Shown in pieces: positions 1-7,536 of a stretch of DNA of 38,666 nt (the stretch's first letter is position 1; every line of letters begins with the position of its first letter). Source of the stretch: CBFIJI01 sp965662885 (GTDB lineage Bacteria; Bacteroidota; Bacteroidia; Flavobacteriales; Flavobacteriaceae); the NCBI GenBank assembly GCA_965662885.1, contig CBFIJI010000010.1:1-38666 (forward strand), in the 5' to 3' direction. Under the pieces are notes generated by a model that did not search any database, was not told the DNA's origin, and saw only the letters and a list, made by a program, of their open reading frames with translations. A program made the position numbers and the translations under genes.

Positions 1-945
1 TATAAATTAGAGATTCGATCTGAAAGTAATCTCTGCAACTCCAACAATCAAAATAACAACACCTATCACGAAGAATATATAATAGTTCCTAAGAGTAATG
101 AATTATTAATTGCATCAGGACCCTTTATTGATGAAGAGTTATGTAAAGGTAATCCAGGGCGTTTATACATTGAATTGTTTAATAATATCCAAGAAAAACC
201 CACCTTTTATTATAACGGAAAAGTGGTAGTTGTTGATGAAAAAGCTCAAGATAAGGCGGACAGTTATACACTGATTATCGAAAATCCAGTTCGTTTAGCA
301 GATTTAGTCATTACTACGGTAAGAGGTTGTAAAGTATCTACAAAAATAGAAATTTCAGATATTGGTGATCCCGATTTTGAATATACAACCCCTTCCTACG
401 AGGCTAATAAGGTTATTTTAGCTCGAGAAGAAATTACTTTTAAAAACACCTCACCTCTACCTTTTAAATTTTCCGAATGGATTTTTGGTGATGGCTCAGA
501 ACATTATTTGGAAAGTCGAACAGGAACTGTCTCACCTGTTAGACATTCCTACGGTATTTCTGGAACTTATTTTGTAACCTTAAGAAATTATAGCGATTTA
601 AATTGTTTTGAAGAAAAAACAAAAACCATAACAGTAGGAAAAGGCTATAATATATTAGCCCCTAATGTTTTCTCTCCCAACAATGATGGGATTAATGAAT
701 TTTATCGTTTGATTTTTAGTGGATTTAAAAAAGTAGAATTTAAAGTTTATGATAACTACGGAAATTTACTTTACAATGAAAAAGTTGAAGAATCAGATTT
801 ATTAAATCTTGAAGGTCTTTCCCTTAAAGGATGGGATGGTTTCGGTGCACCTAGCTCCCCCTATTATATCTATTATTTTAAAGGCGTTTTAATTACGGAT
901 GAGACCGTTGTAGAACGAAATGGAACGTTTGTCTTAATCCGATAG
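1..945 (+). CDS. T9SS type B sorting domain-containing protein (3' part)
   Basis: The reading frame is open from base 1, so this is the C-terminal part of a larger protein whose start lies outside the window; the first internal ATG (175) is not the true start. A PKD-like fold follows, with WIFGDG and a later HSYGISGTYFVTLRN stretch, the usual WxFGDG...HxYxxxGxYxVTL pattern. The last ~90 residues match the gliding-motility CHU_C (type B) sorting domain: NVFSPNNDGINE, then VKVYDNYGNLLY-like core, W-D-G, and a terminal FVLIR. Family knowledge: such domains direct export across the outer membrane by the type IX secretion system and surface attachment or release. The next gene, 5 bp downstream, encodes a PorP/SprF protein, the usual partner of type B cargo. 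The function of the passenger itself cannot be told from this fragment. Confidence 0.88.
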   Translation, partial: YKLEIRSESNLCNSNNQNNNTYHEEYIIVPKSNELLIASGPFIDEELCKGNPGRLYIELFNNIQEKPTFYYNGKVVVVDEKAQDKADSYTLIIENPVRLADLVITTVRGCKVSTKIEISDIGDPDFEYTTPSYEANKVILAREEITFKNTSPLPFKFSEWIFGDGSEHYLESRTGTVSPVRHSYGISGTYFVTLRNYSDLNCFEEKTKTITVGKGYNILAPNVFSPNNDGINEFYRLIFSGFKKVEFKVYDNYGNLLYNEKVEESDLLNLEGLSLKGWDGFGAPSSPYYIYYFKGVLITDETVVERNGTFVLIR

Positions 946-950
946 TCATT

Positions 951-1958
951 ATGCTTAGAACGTTTTCTTTACTTTTACTCATATTGTCTTTTTTTTCTGT
1001 TTTTTCACAGGAAGAATATTTTGTTGGACAATCCCGTTTTCTTCAAAAAACCAACGCGAGTTTTTTTGGATTTAATAATCTTAGTAGAGTAGGTGTACTC
1101 TACAACACTTTGAGTGTTAATTCAGAAAAGAATATTGATAATAAGTATTTTTTTGGGGCACTGTCTTTTGATGAAAAAAAGTTTAGTATTGGTTTGGACG
1201 TTAACTCTTTCGAAATACAAAATACAGGTTTAACCAATACCACAGTCAACTTCAGCTATGTTTATAAAATTCAAGTTAAAGACGGCGTATTTCTTCTTCC
1301 TGCATTGACTGCTGGTTTTACAAGTTCAAAGTTTAATACCTCCAGTTTTATTTTTGAAGATCAGTTAAATAAAACCACTGGTTTTATCAATACTGAAACC
1401 ATCGATCCCTTAGGTGAATCGACATTTGACATTAATTATTTTGATTTAGGAGCTTCTTTTATTCTCCATAGTGATACTTTTTTAGTTGGATTAAGCCTTA
1501 AACATCTCAACCAACCCAATGTTAGCTATAACAATGAAACCACCCTAAAAAAACCCATTCGAATCACCCTTAATGGAGGGTATGAATTTAATATTAATAC
1601 GTTGGAAAGAGGCTTTTTACCAGATGATTCTTATTTGTATATTTTTTCAACAGTTTCCCATTTTAATTCTAATTATTATTTGTTTTTATCTCAAGAACTT
1701 CAGTTGGGAGAGTTTTCAATTGGAATCAATCAGCAGGCATCGATGGTAAAAAAATTTAATCTAAATAACATTGGGGCTTCGGTAGGTATTTCCTTAGAAA
1801 ATTTTGACTTTGGATTGTCCTACAATTTTCCAATGCGAACAACTCAAAATGTTTTTGCTCCAAGTATATTTGAAGTGTATATTACCTTTGATTTTAGTAT
1901 ATACCGTCGAAATGGTAGAGGGTTATTTAAACGCCTCCAAATCGATAATTATTTTTAA
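951..1958 (+). CDS. PorP/SprF family type IX secretion outer-membrane protein
   Basis: 335 residues with an N-terminal signal peptide (hydrophobic residues 3-18, then FSQEE) and a body of alternating beta-strand character ending in aromatic residues, as expected of an outer-membrane barrel. The opening YFVGQSRFLQKTNASFFGFN and the length fit the PorP/SprF family, which in flavobacteria is needed for export or surface anchoring of a CHU_C-type cargo encoded next to it. It starts 5 bp after the cargo gene, so the two are surely cotranscribed. The stop codon overlaps the stop of the convergent peptidase gene by three bases. PorP/SprF paralogues are numerous per genome; pairing with the upstream cargo is inferred from position. 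Confidence 0.85.
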   Translation: MLRTFSLLLLILSFFSVFSQEEYFVGQSRFLQKTNASFFGFNNLSRVGVLYNTLSVNSEKNIDNKYFFGALSFDEKKFSIGLDVNSFEIQNTGLTNTTVNFSYVYKIQVKDGVFLLPALTAGFTSSKFNTSSFIFEDQLNKTTGFINTETIDPLGESTFDINYFDLGASFILHSDTFLVGLSLKHLNQPNVSYNNETTLKKPIRITLNGGYEFNINTLERGFLPDDSYLYIFSTVSHFNSNYYLFLSQELQLGEFSIGINQQASMVKKFNLNNIGASVGISLENFDFGLSYNFPMRTTQNVFAPSIFEVYITFDFSIYRRNGRGLFKRLQIDNYF

Positions 1959-3295
1959 TTTCTAAAAATTTTATTGGGGAAAACCACAGGGCTTTCTGTC
2001 CCATTTTTTCCAACAACGGCAACGCCAAAAAAGAAATTATCTACCACAATTCCTTTTAGAGTATGTTCGTTAACATCGCCCACAAATCGGCTGAATTCCC
2101 ATTGGGGGCTTGTAGTGTCTCTCCAATATATTTTATAGCCTAAAACGGATGGATCATCAACTTTTTCCCAACGAAATTTTGCGGCAGCTTGAACAATTCC
2201 CCCAATTTCCAATTGTTTTACAGCAGGAGGAGCCCAAGCCAAAAGGGCTAAGTTTATTGCGTTTACAGCAGTTAGTTTTTTTGCGTATTCAAAATTCACT
2301 CCTTCAATAACATCGCCATAAGCAATCCCATTCTCTACGCGGATATCTTGGTGTTGCATGGTATAATTTTCATGAGCTTCCATAATTCGAATTCCAGCAA
2401 ATCCAACATCATTAAATGGTCGGTGGTGTCCACCTCGGCCAAAACGATCCAAACGATAAATCATCATTGGGTTCATTTCGGGCATATAGGTTTTTACGGT
2501 TTTGTGAACAAAGCGTGCTAATTGTCGAGAAATACCATCAACCTCTCCACCGTAGAACCTTCTTGCTTTTCGTTCCCTTTCTGTTTCTGTTGGCGGAACT
2601 GGCTCTGAAAAAATTCGAAAGCTTCGATTATCTATTACCCCATCTACCCCTTTGATGTTTCCAATCATATCGTTATTGAAAATTCCAATGATTTCCCAAT
2701 TCATTTCTTTGGCATAAGCTGCCAATCCCTTTCCACCAAAAAGACCTTGTTCCTCCCCCGATAGTCCAACATAAAGAATACTATTTTCAAAAGAATAGCT
2801 TGACAGTACACGCGCTGCTTCAAGGGTTCCTGCCATACCACTAGCATTGTCATTGGCCCCAGGTGAGGCATCAGTAAAATTATTAGGATCTGAAATACGA
2901 GAATCAATATCGCCACTCATGATGATAAAGCGGTTGGGAAATTTTGTTCCCCGTTGAATGGCCACAACATTATTGATCCATACAGGATGTGTAATTCGAC
3001 GGCTATCCTCTGGAGTAAAATAATTTTTTTGATAAAAAACCTCCAAACAGTCCTCACAGTCTTTAGCGATAACTTCAAATTCTGCCTTGATCCATCGTCG
3101 AGCTGCTCCTATACCACTTGTCATTGATAAGGTATCACTCAAGGTGTGGCGTGTACCAAAGTTGACAAGCGTTCGAATATCTTTTTCTATCCTTTTTTCT
3201 GAAACGGCATCAATTATGTTATATATATCCTGATCTTTCTGTCCAAAGGTGAACGTGGATATTAAAACGACACTTGCAATAAATAGATGTTTCAT
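1955..3295 (-). CDS. M28 family metallopeptidase with C-terminal FnIII-like domain
   Basis: 446 residues with a signal peptide (MKHLFIASVVLISTFTFG), so exported. The central domain is an M28 zinc aminopeptidase: PGANDNASG (Asp149, the bridging ligand), SGEEQG (Glu181/182), FNNDMIG (Asp209) and GGHHRPFND (His290/291) are visible in order. The first zinc ligand position, normally His in the GHxDS motif, is Asp here (SGDIDS, Asp129). Residues ~355-446 look like a fibronectin type III module (KFRWEKVDD, YKIYWRD, FFFGVAVVGKNG). Family knowledge suggests periplasmic or outer-surface peptide trimming; substrate unknown. It is the last gene before a convergent border with the PorP gene and lies beyond a terminator that closes the acyl-CoA dehydrogenase gene, so it probably has its own promoter. 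Confidence 0.88.
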   Translation of the reverse strand: MKHLFIASVVLISTFTFGQKDQDIYNIIDAVSEKRIEKDIRTLVNFGTRHTLSDTLSMTSGIGAARRWIKAEFEVIAKDCEDCLEVFYQKNYFTPEDSRRITHPVWINNVVAIQRGTKFPNRFIIMSGDIDSRISDPNNFTDASPGANDNASGMAGTLEAARVLSSYSFENSILYVGLSGEEQGLFGGKGLAAYAKEMNWEIIGIFNNDMIGNIKGVDGVIDNRSFRIFSEPVPPTETERERKARRFYGGEVDGISRQLARFVHKTVKTYMPEMNPMMIYRLDRFGRGGHHRPFNDVGFAGIRIMEAHENYTMQHQDIRVENGIAYGDVIEGVNFEYAKKLTAVNAINLALLAWAPPAVKQLEIGGIVQAAAKFRWEKVDDPSVLGYKIYWRDTTSPQWEFSRFVGDVNEHTLKGIVVDNFFFGVAVVGKNGTESPVVFPNKIFRN

Positions 3296-3319
3296 AAAAT
3301 TATTTTAATTCAAAGTAAT

Positions 3320-3347
3320 AAAAAAACCCGATAGAATATCGGGTTTT
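3320..3347 (-). terminator. intrinsic terminator of the acyl-CoA dehydrogenase gene
   Basis: An 11-bp perfect stem (AAAACCCGATA at 3323-3333 with TATCGGGTTTT at 3337-3347) with a 3-nt loop; on the minus strand it is followed by a run of seven T residues. It sits 14 bp after the stop of the acyl-CoA dehydrogenase gene and separates it from the M28 peptidase gene. Confidence 0.8.
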
Positions 3348-3361
3348 ATGGAGTTTCTATG

Positions 3362-5164
3362 TTAGAAACAATATCGATTTTCATCAATTATCCGATCAGC
3401 AATTTGTGTTTTTAATGCAATCACATTAGGCCATTCCTTATAATTACAATAGTTGTCCAAGGCCTTCAATAATTGTTTTTGTTCATCTCCACTCGCAATA
3501 CTACACATGGCCTCTTTTCCTTTTTTAGAAATAATTTCCATGGCTTCAAACACGTAATACTGCGTCATTAGAATTTGTGTGCTTTGGGAACTAAGTCCAG
3601 AGCGATCACTATTTTTTAATGTTCTAAGTAAACCAGATTCCGACATATAGGTTTCAATGAGGATATCAGATAAATTCAGTAGCAGTTGTTGTTGTGCATC
3701 GAGTTCAGTGCCAAATTTTTGAACGGCATTACCAGCAATTAACAAAAATATTTTTTTCATATTCTTGACCAAGAGCTGTTCCTGCGCCAATGGAGAAGTG
3801 GCATCAATCTCATCGTTTTCTAATGGCGTACCCATTTCCGTGGTAACCTGCATTACTGAAGTCATCAAATCGAGTTGTCCTTTCATGGCTTTTTTAAGCA
3901 GCATACCCACCGAAAGCATTCGATTAATCTCATTGGTTCCTTCATAAATTCTACCGATACGGGCATCACGCCAAGCAGATTCCATAGGCGTTTCTGCCGA
4001 AAAGCCCATACCCCCATAAATCTGAATTCCGTCATCAGCACAATTTTGTACATCTTCCGAAGCACCAACTTTTATTAAGGAACATTCGATAGCAAAATCT
4101 TCAACCCCTTTAAGTTCTGCTTCTTGATGAGTCATTCCCTCAGCAATAAAGTTTTCAATTCTAATATTGATGTCCTCTGCTGCTCGATAACTGGCGGACT
4201 CCCCAAAATAACAGGAGGTTGCCATTCGAGCAATTTTTTCTTTTATGGCCCCAAATTGAGCAATAGGTGTTTTAAATTGTACCCGCTCGTTGGCATAATT
4301 AACAGCGGCGGTTATCACACGTCTTTGGGCATCTAAACAGGCTACTCCTAATTTAATTCTACCAACGTTTAATGCATTCATCGCTATCTTAAAGCCTCCT
4401 CCACGTTCTCCTAACATGTTTTCAACGGGAACTTTTGTTTCATTGAAGAAAACTTGTCGAGTGGAAGAAGAATGAATACCTAATTTAGGCTCTTCCTCGC
4501 CTAAAGTAATTCCATTGTCAGAAACATTGGGGACAATAAAACCAGTGATGTTTTTATCATTTTCGATACGTCCAAAGACGATAAAAAGACTTGCAAATCC
4601 AGCATTGGAAATCCACATTTTTTGGCCACTTATCAAATAATGTGTTCCATCTTCTGACAATACCGCTTTGGTTTTTCCAGAGTTTGCATCCGAACCTGCA
4701 CCAGGCTCAGTTAAACAATACGATCCAAACCATTCCCCAGTGGCTAGTTTGGGAACATATTTAAGTTTTTGTTCTTCCGTACCATACAAAGTAATTGGAA
4801 GTGTTCCAATACCTGTATGTGCTCCGAAGGCGGTAGAAAAAGAGCCCGTAGCTCCGGAAATATAATCACAGACCAACATGGAGGAGACAAAGTCCATTCC
4901 CATACCCCCATAGGCTTCAGGAACTGAAACCCCTAAAAAACCAAGTTCACCTGCTTGTTGCATCAACTCCTTGGTCAAGGCGTAATCTTTTTTTTCAAAA
5001 CGCGCTTTTTTGGGCCAAATTTCACGATCGACAAATTCTTGTACTGCCGATTTCATCATCTCTTGTTCTTCCGAAAAGTCTTCCGGTGTAAAAACATTTT
5101 TTGGGTTGGTGTCCTCTATAATAAAAGAGCCTCCAGTGGTTAGTTTTCTGTTTGTTACTTCCAT
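3362..5164 (-). CDS. acyl-CoA dehydrogenase family protein (long C-terminal form)
   Basis: 600 residues; the first ~420 form the standard acyl-CoA dehydrogenase fold and the rest is the helical extension seen in the ~600-residue form common in Bacteroidetes and Firmicutes. Visible motifs: CLTEPGAGSDA (residues 150-160, FAD/substrate), QIYGGMGFSAETPMES (381-396) and IYEGTNEINRM (406-416) with Glu408 as the expected catalytic base. It would carry out the first, FAD-dependent alpha-beta dehydrogenation of fatty-acyl-CoA in the cytoplasm. It starts 11 bp after the marR stop, so it is the second gene of a marR-led unit, and the acyl-CoA ligase gene lies directly upstream of marR. The usual flavobacterial companions (fused hydratase/hydroxyacyl-CoA dehydrogenase and thiolase) are missing between marR and this gene. 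Confidence 0.93.
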   Translation of the reverse strand: MEVTNRKLTTGGSFIIEDTNPKNVFTPEDFSEEQEMMKSAVQEFVDREIWPKKARFEKKDYALTKELMQQAGELGFLGVSVPEAYGGMGMDFVSSMLVCDYISGATGSFSTAFGAHTGIGTLPITLYGTEEQKLKYVPKLATGEWFGSYCLTEPGAGSDANSGKTKAVLSEDGTHYLISGQKMWISNAGFASLFIVFGRIENDKNITGFIVPNVSDNGITLGEEEPKLGIHSSSTRQVFFNETKVPVENMLGERGGGFKIAMNALNVGRIKLGVACLDAQRRVITAAVNYANERVQFKTPIAQFGAIKEKIARMATSCYFGESASYRAAEDINIRIENFIAEGMTHQEAELKGVEDFAIECSLIKVGASEDVQNCADDGIQIYGGMGFSAETPMESAWRDARIGRIYEGTNEINRMLSVGMLLKKAMKGQLDLMTSVMQVTTEMGTPLENDEIDATSPLAQEQLLVKNMKKIFLLIAGNAVQKFGTELDAQQQLLLNLSDILIETYMSESGLLRTLKNSDRSGLSSQSTQILMTQYYVFEAMEIISKKGKEAMCSIASGDEQKQLLKALDNYCNYKEWPNVIALKTQIADRIIDENRYCF

Positions 5165-5175
5165 AGCATTTGGTT

Positions 5176-5631
5176 TTAAATGGGTTTTGTTATTATTTCA
5201 GATTCAAAGTGGGTTTTATTTTGCGCTTGCTCTTTTATACAATCGATAACTTCATAAAAGTTTTTGATCTGTTGATCCGTAAGTTGCTTGTTGACCATTT
5301 CATTAAAGTCGAGAACAACCGACTTGGAGTACGCTCTTTTTTCTTTTCCAAATTCTGTTAAATGAACTAAAACACTTCTTCCGTCCTCTGGATGTTGTGT
5401 CCGATAAATTAGTTTTTGATCTTCCATACTTTTTAATAGCCTTGAAAGACTGGTAGATTCCATTCCCATTTTTGGCCCTAGTGCCATGGATGGAGTTCCC
5501 TCCGCATCAATACTCAATAAAGCAAAACCAGTTGCCATTGTAGAATCAAATTTAGCGGCCTCTTTATTATACATCTTGCTAACTCCCTGCCAAGCAGATT
5601 TTAGCGCGTAATCAAAGGTTTCTTTTTTCAT
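5176..5631 (-). CDS. MarR family transcriptional regulator
   Basis: 151 residues with the MarR winged-helix layout: an N-terminal dimerisation helix, recognition helix region around residues 55-75 (MESTSLSRLLKSMEDQKLI) and a wing at 77-92 with the hallmark DGRSVLVHLTEFG (the D-x-R wing contact). C-terminal helices complete the dimer. It is placed between the acyl-CoA ligase gene (upstream, 79 bp) and the acyl-CoA dehydrogenase gene (11 bp downstream). A perfect 38-bp palindrome occupies 5642-5679, immediately upstream of the start codon. By analogy with MarR-type regulators, autorepression relieved by an acyl-CoA or fatty acid is the natural reading, but the ligand is inferred from context only. 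Confidence 0.92.
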   Translation of the reverse strand: MKKETFDYALKSAWQGVSKMYNKEAAKFDSTMATGFALLSIDAEGTPSMALGPKMGMESTSLSRLLKSMEDQKLIYRTQHPEDGRSVLVHLTEFGKEKRAYSKSVVLDFNEMVNKQLTDQQIKNFYEVIDCIKEQAQNKTHFESEIITKPI

Positions 5632-5641
5632 TGTTTAAAGA

Positions 5642-5679
5642 TATGATAATTTATTATGCATGCATAATAAATTATCATA
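5642..5679. promoter_or_regulatory. 38-bp perfect palindrome, probable MarR operator
   Basis: Two 19-bp arms, centre between 5660 and 5661, with core TTATGCATGCATAA; every position pairs. It lies 11 to 48 bp before the marR start codon. On the minus strand a weak -7-like box TATCTTTA (5642-5635) directly abuts it, so a bound dimer would block RNA polymerase. No T-run follows the palindrome on either strand, so it does not look like a terminator of the upstream ligase gene. That MarR is the binder is inferred. Confidence 0.7.
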
Positions 5680-5710
5680 AAAATTATCTTTTCCATTGTT
5701 CAAAAATGAA

Positions 5711-7480
5711 TTAGGCGTAAATTTTTTCGATAAGTGTTTTGTATCGCTCCTTAACGATCTTACGTTTAAGTTTCATAGTAGGAGTGAGGTGGCCTTGTTC
5801 TATGGACCACAATTCTGGAGTTAATTCAAAACGTTTGATACGCTCCCATTGCCCAAAATTTTCATTGTGTGCTGTGATGTCTTTTTGAATAGCTTCAAGG
5901 ATTTCAGTATTTTTACAGATGGATTCCATGTCATGTTGACAACTGATGTTCTTTTCTTTAATCCAATTGGTAATGTATTCAAAGCTAGGTTGAATGATGG
6001 CTGCTGGCATTTTTTGACCTTCTCCAACCACCATTATTTGGTCAATAAATAAGGATTGTTTCATCTGATTTTCAATCACTTGTGGTGAAATGTATTTTCC
6101 TCCAGAGGTTTTAAACATTTCTTTCTTACGGTCGGTAATTTTTAAAAAGCCTTCGGAGTCAATTTCACCGATATCTCCAGTGTGGAAATAATCTTCGCTC
6201 ATGACTTCCGCTGTTTTATCTGGATCTTTATAATAACCCATCATAACATTTGGTCCTTTACAAAGAATTTCTCCATCCTCTGCTATTTTTACAGTCACCC
6301 CATCAATTACTTTTCCAACGCTTCCGATTTTAAACATTCCATCTCGGGGGTCATTTACCGAAATAACAGGAGATGTTTCTGTTAAACCATAGCCCTCAAC
6401 AAGCATCATTCCAGCTGCGGAGAAAATCCGCGCCAAACGGGGCTGTAATGCAGCACTTCCCGAAGCAATTAATTCTAAATTACCTCCCAATGCTTCTTGC
6501 CATTTAGAAAGGATTAATTTTCGAGCAATTTTAAGTTTGAATTCGTACCAAGCTCCATTTTGTCCATAAGGTTCATATTGAAGACCAACTTTGACTGCCC
6601 AATAAAATAATTTTTTCTTGATTCCGGATAATTCTTCTCCTTTACTGTAAATTTTATCATAAACCTTTTCTAGAAGCCTAGGAACGGCTGTCATCACATT
6701 AGGTTTAATTTCCCGAAGATTGTCAGCGATTGTTTCCAATGATTCAGCAAAGTGAATTTTTACTCCATTATAGATGTATATGTAAAGAATAACACGTTCA
6801 AAAATATGACAGATAGGCAGAAAACTTAGTGCAGTAGCTTTCCCAATATCTAAAGGTAATCGCTTTGAACTAGATAAAACATTCGAAACTACATTGTGAT
6901 GACTTAACATCACCCCTTTAGGAACACCTGTAGTTCCAGAGGTGTAAATGATGGTTGCTAAATCCTCAGGTTTTACCGCATCTTTATGTTGTTGTATTGC
7001 TTCTTTCCGATCTTCTTTTTTCCCAAGTTCTAGTAATTCAGACCAATGTTTGCAGCCATCAATATGATCAAAACTGTACACTTCTTTTAAAGAAGGAACA
7101 TTTGTTTTAATCTCCATTAATTTATCATAAACCTCTTGGTCGGATACAAAACAGTAGTTACTTTCAGAATGATTGAGAATATACTCGTAGTCTTTAGCTC
7201 CTATTGTTGGATAAAGCGGAACATTAACTGCCCCTAACTGTAAGAGTCCCATATCAATAACACTCCATTCTGTTCGGTTATTGGAAGAGATCATTGCGAT
7301 TTTGGTTTGCGGCATAATTCCCAAACCCAATAATGCACTACTGATTAAGTTAGCTTGCTCAGCAAAGGTTTTTGAACTTATACTCGTCCACTTTCCATCA
7401 TACTTGGTAGTTAATGCTTGATCAAGTGGAATATTTTTTTGTTGAAAATCTAGGAAGTCAAAAAGTCGGCTAGGAGTCAT
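5711..7480 (-). CDS. long-chain fatty acid--CoA ligase (AMP-dependent synthetase)
   Basis: 589 residues, a typical length for the FadD/FAA-like long-chain synthetases of Bacteroidetes. ANL-superfamily motifs are intact: P-loop YTSGTTGVPKG (179-189), A5 region GYGLTETSP (363-371), the ATP-ribose binding YFHTGDIG (431-438), the hinge KITDRKKEMFKTSGGKYISP (447-466). It activates free fatty acids to acyl-CoA via an acyl-adenylate, feeding beta-oxidation or lipid synthesis. It stands upstream of marR in the same direction with a 79-bp gap that contains the palindrome. The acyl-CoA dehydrogenase two genes on supports a catabolic role. Chain-length preference cannot be read from the sequence. Confidence 0.93.
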   Translation of the reverse strand: MTPSRLFDFLDFQQKNIPLDQALTTKYDGKWTSISSKTFAEQANLISSALLGLGIMPQTKIAMISSNNRTEWSVIDMGLLQLGAVNVPLYPTIGAKDYEYILNHSESNYCFVSDQEVYDKLMEIKTNVPSLKEVYSFDHIDGCKHWSELLELGKKEDRKEAIQQHKDAVKPEDLATIIYTSGTTGVPKGVMLSHHNVVSNVLSSSKRLPLDIGKATALSFLPICHIFERVILYIYIYNGVKIHFAESLETIADNLREIKPNVMTAVPRLLEKVYDKIYSKGEELSGIKKKLFYWAVKVGLQYEPYGQNGAWYEFKLKIARKLILSKWQEALGGNLELIASGSAALQPRLARIFSAAGMMLVEGYGLTETSPVISVNDPRDGMFKIGSVGKVIDGVTVKIAEDGEILCKGPNVMMGYYKDPDKTAEVMSEDYFHTGDIGEIDSEGFLKITDRKKEMFKTSGGKYISPQVIENQMKQSLFIDQIMVVGEGQKMPAAIIQPSFEYITNWIKEKNISCQHDMESICKNTEILEAIQKDITAHNENFGQWERIKRFELTPELWSIEQGHLTPTMKLKRKIVKERYKTLIEKIYA

Positions 7481-7536
7481 TATAATCTTGGTTTTAATGC
7501 AAAATAGGAAATATTTTTCTAATAAGTGCGAAAATG

